From the NCBI GenBank assembly GCA_000224765.2, contig AGAU01000041.1, positions 1 through 64,000 on the forward strand: a stretch of DNA of 64,000 nucleotides. The letters run 5' to 3'. Numbering within the stretch: the stretch's first letter is position 1; the number at the start of each line of letters is the position of its first letter. The position numbers were made by a program, and so were the translations under genes. Shown here piece after piece: positions 20,070-30,330 of this stretch. Origin of the DNA: SAR324 cluster bacterium JCVI-SC AAA005. Its GTDB lineage: Bacteria; SAR324; NAC60-12. The notes beneath the pieces are model-generated. The model was not told the DNA's origin. It ran no database searches and saw nothing but the letters and a program-made list of their open reading frames with translations.

Positions 20070-20726
20070 GTGCCCAAAATGAAGAAAAAATCATCTAACA
20101 AGATACTAGTAACGGGAATAGGTCTTTGCTTCTTGGTTATGCCTGTATTTGCATTCGAACAGAATGATCTGGACAAGTTACATCGAACCAATGAATGCAT
20201 TCGTTGCGATTTGAGTGGTGCAGATTTGCGATCTGCAAATTTAAGCCGTGCTAACCTTAGGTCATCAAATCTTTCAGGTGCAAACCTGCGGGGAGCTTCC
20301 TTAGACGAGGTGAATTTGAGTTTGGCAAATCTCAGTGAAGCAGAGTTGGTTGGCTCAAATCTCCGAAGATCTAACCTTCGTGGGGCGGATTTAAGTGCTT
20401 CCGATTTGAGTGCTGCGGATTTCTCATCTTCCGATTTCCGTGAAGTGGATCTTACGGGAGCAAATCTAAGAGGGTCAGATTCACGGGCAACTGATTTTTG
20501 GAAGGCGAACTTTAAGCAAGCAAATATTAGAAGAGCTGACATGCGTGAAGCGAATCTGTTTGGGACAGATTTTAGTCTGGCCGACATTCGTGGGGCGAAT
20601 CTCAGCTATACAGATCTAGAAAGTGCGAGCCTTGCAGGTGCGGATATGAGAGAAGCGCGAATGCTTGGTGCAAGACTTTGTAAGACTAAAATGCCAAACA
20701 AAGAGATGAATCATTCAGGTTGTTAA
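20070..20726 (+). CDS. Pentapeptide repeat protein with N-terminal signal peptide
   Basis: ILVTGIGLCFLVMPVFAFEQ leader; repeated A(D/N)LR pentapeptides (DLSGADLRSANLSRANLRSSNLSGANLRG). ATG 20079 is an alternative start. Confidence 0.92.
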   Translation: MPKMKKKSSNKILVTGIGLCFLVMPVFAFEQNDLDKLHRTNECIRCDLSGADLRSANLSRANLRSSNLSGANLRGASLDEVNLSLANLSEAELVGSNLRRSNLRGADLSASDLSAADFSSSDFREVDLTGANLRGSDSRATDFWKANFKQANIRRADMREANLFGTDFSLADIRGANLSYTDLESASLAGADMREARMLGARLCKTKMPNKEMNHSGC

Positions 20727-20991
20727 TCTACTACCTTCATATAGAGATAAAGCGGATCCGTTTATCCTTAATTATTGAAGATTGCAAACAATTAATCGGT
20801 GTTCTTGGCACCAAGCTTTTTGCAGAAAAACTACTCCAAGCTCATTCCTTCGCTCAGTTGGGTAATTACCCTATCTTGATCTTGAATCCTCACTTGTCAA
20901 AGCGAGAAGACGACGAGTATTCTTATACTTTACTTTTACAGAAATACTCATAAATAGGTACACAGACAAACAGGAAAACAACACAGGTCCC

Positions 20992-21579
20992 TTGGCAAAG
21001 CTTTATTTTTACTACTCAGCTATGAACGCCGGCAAAACCACAACTTTACTGCAATCTAGCCACAATTATTTAGAAAGGGGGATGAACACCCTTTTGCTCA
21101 AACCGAAAATTGATGACCGAGAAGGGAAAAAAATTATTCGATCACGGATTGGACTCGAGGCGGAATCCCACGAATTCGAAAAAAATGATAATCTTTTTCA
21201 AGAAATAGCTAACCACCATAAAGCCAATCGACTCCACTGCGTGCTGGTGGATGAAGCACAGTTCCTCATAAGAAATCAGGTAAAGGATTTGGGAGAAGTG
21301 GTGGATCGATTGAAAATTCCAGTACTGTGTTACGGACTACGAACCGATTTTCTTGGCGAATTGTTTGAGGGAAGCAAGTGCTTGCTGGCGTGGGCCGATG
21401 AACTCAGAGAAATCAAGACAGTTTGCTACTGTGGTAAAAAAGCTATTATGACCGTTCGGTTAAATGAAGAGGGCAAGCCGATTAAAGCTGGTGAGCAGAT
21501 CCACATTGGTGGCAATGAAAGTTATGTTTCCATGTGCCGACGCCACTTTAAATCAAGCTTGGGTTTCAGCGAAGAATAA
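20992..21579 (+). CDS. tdk: Thymidine kinase
   Basis: [19 protein letters not shown]-loop, [23 protein letters not shown] and MCRRHF Cys pairs; probable TTG start. Confidence 0.95.
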   Translation: MAKLYFYYSAMNAGKTTTLLQSSHNYLERGMNTLLLKPKIDDREGKKIIRSRIGLEAESHEFEKNDNLFQEIANHHKANRLHCVLVDEAQFLIRNQVKDLGEVVDRLKIPVLCYGLRTDFLGELFEGSKCLLAWADELREIKTVCYCGKKAIMTVRLNEEGKPIKAGEQIHIGGNESYVSMCRRHFKSSLGFSEE

Positions 21580-21587
21580 AGGGAGAA

Positions 21588-22196
21588 ATGTCTGCCAGAA
21601 TACTCTCGATTTCCACTGGAAGGGTTGCGGCCTTAGTACTCCCAAATTCTCACAAGGGGTCCCAGGAAACTACAAAGTCTGCGATCGTAAAGAGTCCGGT
21701 TTCCAGTCTGCAAGACCCGCTTTCGATCGAATGTCAGCCGATGGGCTTGGAAGGGGATGAGCAGGCAGACCATTCAGTACACGGGGGTAAAGATAAGGCA
21801 GTTTATTGCTATCCTGCGGAACACTATCCTTTTTGGAAGGATGCCCTGAAAACTACTGAGAATAAGCTCTTTCAGCTGAATCAACATGGAGCCTTTGGAG
21901 AAAATTTGACTATCGAGGGACTGACCGAAGCACATGTCTACGTCGGGGATGTCTGGCAGATTAAAGAGGTGCAACTAGAAATAAAGGCGCCGCGGGAACC
22001 TTGCTTTAAGTTCAATTTGCTCATGGGTGATCGCTTGGCAGGAAAGAAAATGTTTTCCGGGGGTCTGAGTGGTTGGTACCTCTCGGTACTCAGTCCTGGT
22101 GTTTTAAAAGCAGGCGATCAAATCTCAGTGATCGCAGGCCCCAGAGAAAAGTCAATTGAGGAAGTGTTCAAAGAGTTGGGACGCAAAACGGTTTGA
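21588..22196 (+). CDS. MOSC domain-containing protein (YiiM-like)
   Basis: GLEGDEQADHSVHGGKDKAVYCYPAEHYPFW, GAFGENLTIEGL, APREPCFKF. Confidence 0.9.
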   Translation: MSARILSISTGRVAALVLPNSHKGSQETTKSAIVKSPVSSLQDPLSIECQPMGLEGDEQADHSVHGGKDKAVYCYPAEHYPFWKDALKTTENKLFQLNQHGAFGENLTIEGLTEAHVYVGDVWQIKEVQLEIKAPREPCFKFNLLMGDRLAGKKMFSGGLSGWYLSVLSPGVLKAGDQISVIAGPREKSIEEVFKELGRKTV

Positions 22197-22294
22197 AATC
22201 AACCACTGATTCAGTTTCAACTTCTCTTTCTAATACTTGGTGGGAAAATTCAAAGGTCAGTTCAGCTTCAATAAACGACTCAGTGTTGTTTTTT

Positions 22295-22699
22295 TCACCA
22301 ATCATAATAAGGTAACAAATCTTTCAAAATAATTTTTTTATCTGCATCTAGTACTATCTCAGCTTCTAGATTGCTCTCATCGGTTTCCCGCATCAGTTGA
22401 CGGCAATTCCCAGACGGAGGGATAACAGATACTGATCCTGCTTCATTTTTCCAGACTGCTGCGATCCTCTTAATTTCATATTCCCCGTTTGTAATCATCG
22501 CGGCAATTGCAGCAGTTTCTGCACAAAAGGTGTTTGATCCGCAATCGACACAGACTCCGTAATATAATTGATTATTTCTCGAAAGTAGTGCACACCCTAC
22601 ATCTGCAAAGAGGTTACCTTTTACTCTTTTTGATTTGATGACAGAAGCTGCTTCTCTGATAAGAGTTTGGTTCAAAAAATCATTCATAAAAGTCAGCAA
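22295..22699 (-). CDS. Cytidine deaminase-like protein with non-canonical zinc site
   Basis: CAETAAIAAMIT and PPSGNCRQLM resemble CAE / PCxxCRQ, with the first Cys of PCxxC replaced by Ser. Confidence 0.8.
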   Translation of the reverse strand: MLTFMNDFLNQTLIREAASVIKSKRVKGNLFADVGCALLSRNNQLYYGVCVDCGSNTFCAETAAIAAMITNGEYEIKRIAAVWKNEAGSVSVIPPSGNCRQLMRETDESNLEAEIVLDADKKIILKDLLPYYDW

Positions 22700-22844
22700 A
22701 TATATATGAAAAATTGGAAAAAATTTAATTAAGTCTATAGAGATTAGCTAAGGTTAAATAAAAAATATTTCTTTTTACAAAGTTTGTTGCCGAGCAATGG
22801 GCATTAAGCTTGAACGTAAAACTGCTGTAAATTAAAGAAATCTG

Positions 22845-23750
22845 TTAGGAACTTAATTCAATTCTAGCATTAATCAGGGAAGTCTTAATCACATTTTGCA
22901 TCAAATCATTTGGATACGGCATAGGTTTTCGGGGATATGAACTGGGACACCCTTGTAGTTTTTGAATGTACTTAACACAAGCTGGCAGTAAATCGTGTTG
23001 AGTAGAATTCCAAACTTGTAGCAATTGTCTGTGCAATTCCAGAGCTTGCTCGTGATTTCCACTTCTGGAAGCATCCCACAATTTCACGCAATGGCGTGGG
23101 CAAGCTGCTAACAGAGCTGCAATCGCACCTTTAGCGCCCAATTGAAAAGATGGATAAAGGAGCGCATCAACAGCAGTAAATATAAGGTCTTCTGACTGGC
23201 TTTGTTCAAGGAGATCAGCTAACAGTTTCATGTCTCCAGCACTTTGCTTTACCCCAATCACATTTGGCACTTCACGTAGAATTCTACAAAGTAAGCTTGG
23301 AGTTAAATAAGTCCAAGGAACAACATTGTAAATGATGATGGGGATTTCAGTTTGCTCTGCCAACTCTCGAAAATGACAGATCATAGATTCATCATCTGGA
23401 CGGAATAGATAATGGACTGGTGTAACCTGTAAAGCATCTGCTCCGATTGATTTTGCGAGTTTCCCTCGCTCGATCGCTTCTTGGGTGCTGTTTACAATAA
23501 TTCCGGCAATTACTGGTAAATCAGATCCCACTTCCTTAATGGCGCTATCAACCAATTGTCCAAACTCTTTTCGATTGAGTGTATGCCCTTCACCAGTGCT
23601 TCCCCCCACAGCTAGGCCATGACATCCGGAATGTTTCAGCCATTGAAACTGTTTTCTACAGCTTTCCAGGTCTATACTCCCAGAACTATCAAATGATGTG
23701 GTAGCGGGTGCTATAATGCCTTCTAATTTTCTCATTGGTATCTCCATCAA
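22845..23750 (-). CDS. Dihydrodipicolinate synthase (DapA)/NAL family aldolase
   Basis: GGSTGEGHTLNRKEF, IIIYNVVPWT, VIGVKQSAGDM (Schiff-base Lys region). Confidence 0.9.
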   Translation of the reverse strand: MMEIPMRKLEGIIAPATTSFDSSGSIDLESCRKQFQWLKHSGCHGLAVGGSTGEGHTLNRKEFGQLVDSAIKEVGSDLPVIAGIIVNSTQEAIERGKLAKSIGADALQVTPVHYLFRPDDESMICHFRELAEQTEIPIIIYNVVPWTYLTPSLLCRILREVPNVIGVKQSAGDMKLLADLLEQSQSEDLIFTAVDALLYPSFQLGAKGAIAALLAACPRHCVKLWDASRSGNHEQALELHRQLLQVWNSTQHDLLPACVKYIQKLQGCPSSYPRKPMPYPNDLMQNVIKTSLINARIELSS

Positions 23751-23925
23751 GAATTTTGAGAGTGAAATTCTTCATTAATTTGAAGTAATAATTTGTAGAA
23801 TCAATTTTAGAAAAAAGTAAATTCTTCGAATATGCTAATAACGAATTTAAAAGATAAAATCAATTGACTTCGGAAAAAATAGAATCAAATAGAATTGAAT
23901 TTCTAACAACTTTTTTGGATCAAAA

Positions 23926-26103
23926 ATGCAAGAAACAACTATACATATGATTGGAAGTGCTCATATTGATCCAGTTTGGTATTGGTCCCGCCAGGCTGGA
24001 ATGATTGAGGTACTATCTACATGTCGTACTGCATTGGAAATGTTGCAAAATTATGATGAGTTGATTTTTAGTTTGGGAGATGTGTGGGTTTACGAAATTC
24101 TTGAAAAATATTGTCCTCAAGACTTAGAGATAATAAATAAATATATAGCCAACAGCAGATGGCATATACCCGGTGGTTGGTATGTTCAACCTGATTGTAA
24201 TCTTATTAGTGAATCATCTTTTAAGAAACATATAGAGTTGGGGAAATCATTTTTCAGGAGAACCTTTTCAGTAGAAGTAAATGTTGGATTTAATGTTGAT
24301 AGTTTTGGTCATTCTGCGTCAATCCCCGATATATTGGTCGAAGCTGGCTATGATAGTTATGTAATGATGCGACCAATGCAACATGAGATGGCACTACCAG
24401 AACCGATATTTATATGGGAAGGTAATGGAGGAGGAGAGGTAATGACATGGAGAATTCCGAGGAGCTATAACGCTGAATCCCCAGAAGTTCTAAAACAAAA
24501 TATATTGAGCGCTTTAGAGGTTGCAAAAATTGATGTTCCACATGTTATGTGCTTTTACGGAATTGGAAATCATGGCGGAGGTCCTACACGCGAACTCATT
24601 GAATGGATTTTGGAAAATCAAGAATTCAGTAAAGATGTAAAACTAAAGTTTTCAAGCCCGAGGCAATTTTTTGATGCTGTGAAGCCTTGGAAAACGTTGT
24701 TACCACGTGTAAGCGGTGAGCTGCAAATGCATGCGATTGGTTGTTACTCTGTAGTTGGGGAAATCAAGAAAAAGCTGCAAGATGCTGAGTTGGCAATTGA
24801 GCAAGCTCAAAAAGCTTACAATGCTTTGGGTGAGCAGAAAAATATTGATTCTATCAATAATTGCTTCGAAAAGAATTGGAAACGGATTTTGTTCAATCAG
24901 TTCCACGATATTCTTGGAGGGACTTCAATTCAAGAAGCCTGCTTGGATACAGTTAACGAACTCTCAGGTGTGATTGTAGAGGGAGAAGATATTACCTCCA
25001 CACTATGTATACAAAATCTAATGGATTCAGAAGAGCATCCATTGCAACGATTAAAAGTTTTTCGGTTTGGCAACTATGATTATAATTCATTGGTTTATCA
25101 TGAACCTTGGTTGCACCCTAGAGGATTTGAACAAAGCTTCAAAGGCACGCTTTTAGATGAGCTTGGTTCTTCTATTGACTATCAATTGGTTCAACAGTCA
25201 GCCGTAAAAGGACCAGCGAGAGCTCTAATTTTCGAAACATCAATCAAATCTGGTCAACCTAAGGAATTTTATTTAGACCACGAACATGAACCAAAAGAAG
25301 TAAAAACAGACATTTCCTGCAAGAACAAAGAAATTTCTAATTCGATTTTAACATCTAAAATTGGAACAGAAGGTAATTTTTTCAACCTCAACTTATTAAT
25401 TTCTGAGGTGTTAAATTATGATTGGATTCAACTGCATGTGCTTGCAGATGAATCTGATACTTGGAGTCATGGAAAAAAGTATTTTGATACTCCTCCCGAG
25501 GGCGTTTTCAAAATCAAGAAAATTGTAATGGAGGAAATAGGTCCCTTAAGATCTATTGTTCGTCTCGATACTCAATATGGGTGCAGCCGAAGTAGTGTGA
25601 GGCTTGTTTTCTATAGGGAAAAGCCTTATGTAGATCTTTTAGTTGACTTGTACAACTTTGAACAGTTCAAACTAATTAAATTGATCATACCAGCACCAAA
25701 TACCCAGTTTAGGTATGATCGAATTGCAAGAGGATACTTAGAAAGGCCACAAAATCAACTAGAATTTCCATTTATGAAATGGTCGTGGATTCCACATTCT
25801 AAACAGAACAAATTTACTAATGGTATGGGTATAATTTCACCACACTGTTTCAGCTGTTCTGGTAATGATGGTTTTTTTAATTTGACCTTATTAAGATCTC
25901 CAACATTTGCTTGGCATGACCCTGCCAAAATTGAGGATCCTAATCGTTTTTATAATACTGACCAAGGTTTAAGTAGCTATCGTATACGTATTTGTTTTGA
26001 TATAAATATCGATCAAATGGATAAATATACTGATGAGACTTTGTATAAACCAAGATGTTATGATTGGACAAAAGGTATGAGACCTCACAGAATAGATGAA
26101 TAG
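23926..26103 (+). CDS. Glycoside hydrolase family 38 (alpha-mannosidase-like)
   Basis: HMIGSAHIDPVWYWSRQAG; VGFNVDSFGHSASIPDIL (nucleophile Asp region); RILFNQFHDILGGTSI. Confidence 0.9.
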   Translation: MQETTIHMIGSAHIDPVWYWSRQAGMIEVLSTCRTALEMLQNYDELIFSLGDVWVYEILEKYCPQDLEIINKYIANSRWHIPGGWYVQPDCNLISESSFKKHIELGKSFFRRTFSVEVNVGFNVDSFGHSASIPDILVEAGYDSYVMMRPMQHEMALPEPIFIWEGNGGGEVMTWRIPRSYNAESPEVLKQNILSALEVAKIDVPHVMCFYGIGNHGGGPTRELIEWILENQEFSKDVKLKFSSPRQFFDAVKPWKTLLPRVSGELQMHAIGCYSVVGEIKKKLQDAELAIEQAQKAYNALGEQKNIDSINNCFEKNWKRILFNQFHDILGGTSIQEACLDTVNELSGVIVEGEDITSTLCIQNLMDSEEHPLQRLKVFRFGNYDYNSLVYHEPWLHPRGFEQSFKGTLLDELGSSIDYQLVQQSAVKGPARALIFETSIKSGQPKEFYLDHEHEPKEVKTDISCKNKEISNSILTSKIGTEGNFFNLNLLISEVLNYDWIQLHVLADESDTWSHGKKYFDTPPEGVFKIKKIVMEEIGPLRSIVRLDTQYGCSRSSVRLVFYREKPYVDLLVDLYNFEQFKLIKLIIPAPNTQFRYDRIARGYLERPQNQLEFPFMKWSWIPHSKQNKFTNGMGIISPHCFSCSGNDGFFNLTLLRSPTFAWHDPAKIEDPNRFYNTDQGLSSYRIRICFDINIDQMDKYTDETLYKPRCYDWTKGMRPHRIDE

Positions 26104-26244
26104 ATAGGATGACATCAGTGAGCGAGATTCTTGTGAATCAAATAATCCTATTAAAAATTGAGAATTCCTTAGTGTTAATTAGCTCTCATCTAATAAAACA
26201 TGCGTGTTTTAAGATTCCCACTACATAAAGACACAACGAAAGAT

Positions 26245-27054
26245 TTATGAAACTAGATCATATAGCAACCGATAGTAAAAAGTCTTTTTTGAATTAAAGG
26301 GAATCCCGTATTCATTGAGAAATAGCTCCTCCCACCCCTTTCCTAGATTCCATTCAAGACTCCAGGTTGCTACTGCCAAGTCCCACCAAACATCTGCCAC
26401 ACTCAGCTCGCCTAAGTCCACAAATCCTCGTAGAGAATTTTTTTGAAAAATAATATTTGGGACGCAGTAATCCCCATGGCAAACGACCTCCTTGGTTAAG
26501 GGTGGTTGCTGCTCGTTCAAGAAACTTAAGGCTTAGTCAAGGTTGAGATGCTGAAATTCAGGATGAAAATGCTTTTGAGGTTGAATTAATCCGAGTCGAG
26601 CTCTCTTTGAGACATGCTCCAACGTAGACCGGAGTCGAAAATCAAAAGGACATGCGGAGACAGGGGTTCGATCGTGAAAATAACGTAACGCCTTTGCCAG
26701 GAGATATACCAAACGCTTTGGATTAAATTTTAGTTCTGGTTGTGTTCCGTTAAATCCTGCGATCGCCTCACTTAGCAACCAAGGTGGATTACCATTCAGA
26801 TCAAAATTAATGATCTTTGGCACAGGTAAAAATTCTTTGACCCAAGAGACACACTGCAATTCATCTGCAATCGAAGGATAAGCGTCACCTCGAACCATTT
26901 TAAGATACCTGATTGCTCCGTTGGGATGACTCAGTCGATAAGTACAGGCGTGATCAAAAGGAGCCCAAGCGACTGTGGAATTCCAATGTGGCAGTGACTC
27001 CTCTAATTTTTTTGGGAAAAGAAAAGAGTGACTGCGAGCGGTAAGGTGTTGCAT
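26245..27054 (-). pseudogene. Aminoglycoside phosphotransferase (APH)-like kinase with one in-frame TAA at 26533-26535
   Basis: Same-frame ORFs 26533..27054 and 26245..26520 read ...EFQHLNLD*ALSFLNEQQPPLTKEVVCHGDYCVPNIIFQKNSLRGFVDLGELSVADVWWDLAVA (HGDYxxPN, FVDxG). Confidence 0.85.
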
Positions 27055-27242
27055 TGCTTACTCAACAGTTCAATATAGTTTCATTCTCAGCTAAAGATTC
27101 CAGTGTAGTCTTTAGGATTTTGCTGAAATAAGACTATCTGAAATAGTATTTTTAGAGAACTCTATAAAATATTTCATAAGTTTCAAATTGGTAACCGTAT
27201 TTAAATAATAATGTAAGTTGTATTGGGATTAAATTAGAAATT

Positions 27243-28388
27243 ATGGACTATAACAAACGTATACTCCTGCTGATTAACGGCGGTTCCTTCGTAGTGATTG
27301 GTTCTGTCATGAGCCGCCTGCATGTTCTGCAGGCCTGGATGGGTATGAACTATGAGCAGTTTTCATGGGTGCTTTTCTGTTTTAGTTTTGGTGCTATTTT
27401 TAGCAATCTAACTGTAGGGCGCTTGATGCCATATTTTGGTGTTAGGAAGGTCCTCACAGCCACGATGTTTTGCATTGTAGTTGCCCTGATTCTTTTTGTC
27501 GAAAAGCCACCTTATATTAAGTTGATGAGCTTGTGGATGCTTCTAGGTTTTGGCTTTAGTGGAAGTATGGTGGTAGTCATGTCTCAGGCTGGAATAGTTC
27601 AAGCTCAGCAAGGTAAATCCTGGATGTCTTTTTTTCAGGGAATTAGTGGGATTGGTGTAATCGGAGGGATGGGAACTGGGTTGCTTTCCAATAACCTGAA
27701 TTTCCCAATAGATAGCCATTTCCCTCTAGTCGGATTGGCAATGATGATTGTTTTAGCATTCACTTTATTGATTTACGTTCCATACGAATCAAATCAGGAG
27801 CGGCAGGGGTCTGCACTAAAGCCATCAAATATACTGATATTAATGGCTTTTATAAATTTTTCTCTGATTCTTTCAATAAGCTCTTTTATATCTTGGTCTG
27901 GTGTGATGTTACGGGACAAATTTAATTTTGAAGATGACCTCGCTACATTTGGTACTTTTGGCTTCGTTTTAGCTGAAACAGGAATTCGCTTTTGGGGAGA
28001 TGTTCTCGTAAGGCGTTTTGGGAAAATCCCTTTGCTCATTGGTACAGGTTTCCTTACCTCGGTTTCACTTCTCTCAATTTACCTCATACAGCATCCCATC
28101 TGGGCTTTGACTGGCTGTGTCTGTGTTGGGTTGGCTTCAGGAACAATTCAACCCATTATTTTTGGACTTTCTGCCGAACAACAAGGTGTCATGGCTAGAA
28201 ACATGTCTTTTGTCATGCTGTTTCAGTCAGTTGCTTTTTTAGCAGGTCCATTAATTACAGGTTTAATTGCACAGCACGTGGGCCTTTTTGAAATCTATCT
28301 TTTTTGTAGTTGCGTTAGCGCAACGATTGTGGTGTTTGGCCTTTTGCTATTTAAATTTGAAACAACAAACTTCAGGACAGTTAAATAA
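27243..28388 (+). CDS. MFS transporter
   Basis: Multiple TM segments; LTVGRLMPYFGVRKVLTATMF. Confidence 0.85.
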   Translation: MDYNKRILLLINGGSFVVIGSVMSRLHVLQAWMGMNYEQFSWVLFCFSFGAIFSNLTVGRLMPYFGVRKVLTATMFCIVVALILFVEKPPYIKLMSLWMLLGFGFSGSMVVVMSQAGIVQAQQGKSWMSFFQGISGIGVIGGMGTGLLSNNLNFPIDSHFPLVGLAMMIVLAFTLLIYVPYESNQERQGSALKPSNILILMAFINFSLILSISSFISWSGVMLRDKFNFEDDLATFGTFGFVLAETGIRFWGDVLVRRFGKIPLLIGTGFLTSVSLLSIYLIQHPIWALTGCVCVGLASGTIQPIIFGLSAEQQGVMARNMSFVMLFQSVAFLAGPLITGLIAQHVGLFEIYLFCSCVSATIVVFGLLLFKFETTNFRTVK

Positions 28389-28628
28389 AGCCTGTTTTGG
28401 GAGAAATGATTTGCTGGTAGTTGGCCAGAAATCTCCAATAACAGATTGCAAGAAGTAATATGGTTAATAATTTTGTTATTTGAACAAGTTTAGGTCGTTT
28501 GTTCTGGTGATAAAGAAGCTTAGAAAGGGAGATAAAAGCAAAGGCTATAAGTTCAGCAGGCTGAAATTTAGACGGGCTGGGTTAGAGTTGTGTTTGAATT
28601 GAGTTGAAGGAAGTCTTCATGAAGACTA

Positions 28629-28931
28629 CTAAGATTCAGGTTTCACCCATAAAACCACGTAGTCTCCTTGCGAAATATAGCTGAACCAGTCAACAGTGCA
28701 GATGAGAGATTTTTCAGAGTCTTTGAATCGAATTTGGAAGGTCGCTAGGGTACTGTCACCCTTGGCATCGATAACTGTTTTCTCCACACCATCATCCGGT
28801 TTAATGTAGCTGGTGCAAGTTTGAACAGCTCCATCAATAATGGATTGATCAATACCTTTAGTGATCCAGTAGGTAATGACAGCAAGAGCAAAGAGGAAAA
28901 GTCCCAGAAATGAGAGACGTGTTGCAGACAC
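28629..28931 (-). CDS. Hypothetical protein with one N-terminal membrane anchor
   Basis: FLGLFLFALAVITYWITKG hydrophobic N-terminus; GTG start; no family recognised. Confidence 0.5.
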   Translation of the reverse strand: MSATRLSFLGLFLFALAVITYWITKGIDQSIIDGAVQTCTSYIKPDDGVEKTVIDAKGDSTLATFQIRFKDSEKSLICTVDWFSYISQGDYVVLWVKPES

Positions 28932-28967
28932 GAAATTGAGGTCGGATTAAGAAAAATTTTAGAGGAA

Positions 28968-29330
28968 TTATTCTCTTTGGAAGTTCAATTCTAAGCGAAC
29001 CCCATTAGGATCATGAATAAAGATTTGCCGAACAGGTGAACTTGGTACATCCATGAGCTTATAGTCCACGCTTTTTTGATCTAACTTCTTTTTCATTTCA
29101 TCAAATCCTTTTGCGATCCAAGCAACATGATCAATCGCACCTGTAGGACCTGGTTTAGATTTTACTTCGACAACGTGGATTACTGGATGCCCACCAGCAT
29201 AAAGCCATGCTCCTGGGAAATTGAAAGGCGGTCGTTCACCATTCTCGAAGCCCAAGACATCCTCATAAAAGAGAATTGTTTGTTCTAGTTCACATGTCTC
29301 AATATTTACATGATCTAGTCCAGAAATCAT
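28968..29330 (-). CDS. VOC (glyoxalase/dioxygenase) superfamily protein
   Basis: GLDHVNIETCELEQTILFYEDVLGFENGERPPF ... IFIHDPNGVRLELNF. Confidence 0.9.
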   Translation of the reverse strand: MISGLDHVNIETCELEQTILFYEDVLGFENGERPPFNFPGAWLYAGGHPVIHVVEVKSKPGPTGAIDHVAWIAKGFDEMKKKLDQKSVDYKLMDVPSSPVRQIFIHDPNGVRLELNFQRE

Positions 29331-29387
29331 TTAATAACCAAATTTGGGAGGTTGATTTAAAACTCCTGAAAATACCTGAGAGATGTT

Positions 29388-30182
29388 TTACCAGGAGACA
29401 GAACCCAGAAGGCGTTGACCGAGTTCTGTTAATTTTGCCTTGGGGCCAAAATTTTCTTCAAGAACTGAGCCTGGCATACCACATTTTCTTGGCCCTAACT
29501 GTTTTTCAAAAGATTCGAGCCTAATTTTCAGCAGTTCTTCTTCTTCTGGTTCAGCAGGGCACATAGATATGTACTGCGCATATCTAGGTTTATTCGATCG
29601 GTTAGGGCTTGTCCCATGGGCCATCCTACTGTCCCAAATCACTAGGTCTCCAGCTTTGCTTTCAAGGTTAATAACATCAAAGTCCAACTTCTCTTTAATA
29701 ATTCTTGGTCGATTCTTAGGTTGGTATTTAAGCCAACTGTCTAACTGTTTGAAAAGATCAGGGACAATTTGAAGCCCTCCCATATTCTCATCATTGTCGT
29801 TCAAACTTAGTACACCTTGAATATTTCGAACATTGTTTTTGTTGGCCAGGTCAATGTCCCAGTGTAAAAAGCCATCATTTTGCCAACCATCTCGATTGGG
29901 AAGATTCATATTTACTCGATCAATCGTTACCCAGAGTTCCTCAATTCCCCACAAGTCTACAAATGCATCATATAGTCTTGGATATTGTCGGTTGTTCCAC
30001 ATTGCCTGATGATGATACAATTCTGTCATACCTTGAAGACTTTTTATGGTCAAATTTTCTTGTGACCTTGGTGATATAGAGTACCAAGATTCAGGCTGTT
30101 CTCTTTTGACCCCTAGGAACTCACATATGACCTCAATCAAATCTTCACACTGTTGCTTAGGGATTAGCTCGGGTACTACCAA
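29388..30182 (-). CDS. Phytanoyl-CoA dioxygenase (PhyH) family protein, N-terminus uncertain
   Basis: HWDID (HxD), GDLVIWDSRMAHGTSPNRS (distal His); TTG start with ENGYL immediately upstream in frame. Confidence 0.82.
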   Translation of the reverse strand: MVVPELIPKQQCEDLIEVICEFLGVKREQPESWYSISPRSQENLTIKSLQGMTELYHHQAMWNNRQYPRLYDAFVDLWGIEELWVTIDRVNMNLPNRDGWQNDGFLHWDIDLANKNNVRNIQGVLSLNDNDENMGGLQIVPDLFKQLDSWLKYQPKNRPRIIKEKLDFDVINLESKAGDLVIWDSRMAHGTSPNRSNKPRYAQYISMCPAEPEEEELLKIRLESFEKQLGPRKCGMPGSVLEENFGPKAKLTELGQRLLGSVSW

Positions 30183-30330
30183 ATACCCATTTTCTTGCCA
30201 GCATCGCCATCCCTTCCCAACTTAAAACGCGAAAATTCTTGTCATCAAAATATTTTGGAAATGAACGCGGTGTCTCATAGCAGGTCCCAGCGTTGAAGCG
30301 ACGTTCAGTAGCCATTGTAATCAAAACCTT

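Noticed and set aside
20066-20587. 173-aa minus-strand ORF opposite the pentapeptide repeat gene
   Set aside because: Mirror of the repetitive codons of the plus-strand gene; low-complexity R/S/A/F composition; antisense artefact.
22197-22294. Inverted-looking sequence between the MOSC and deaminase genes as a bidirectional terminator
   Set aside because: I could not form a convincing GC-rich stem with a T-run on either strand.
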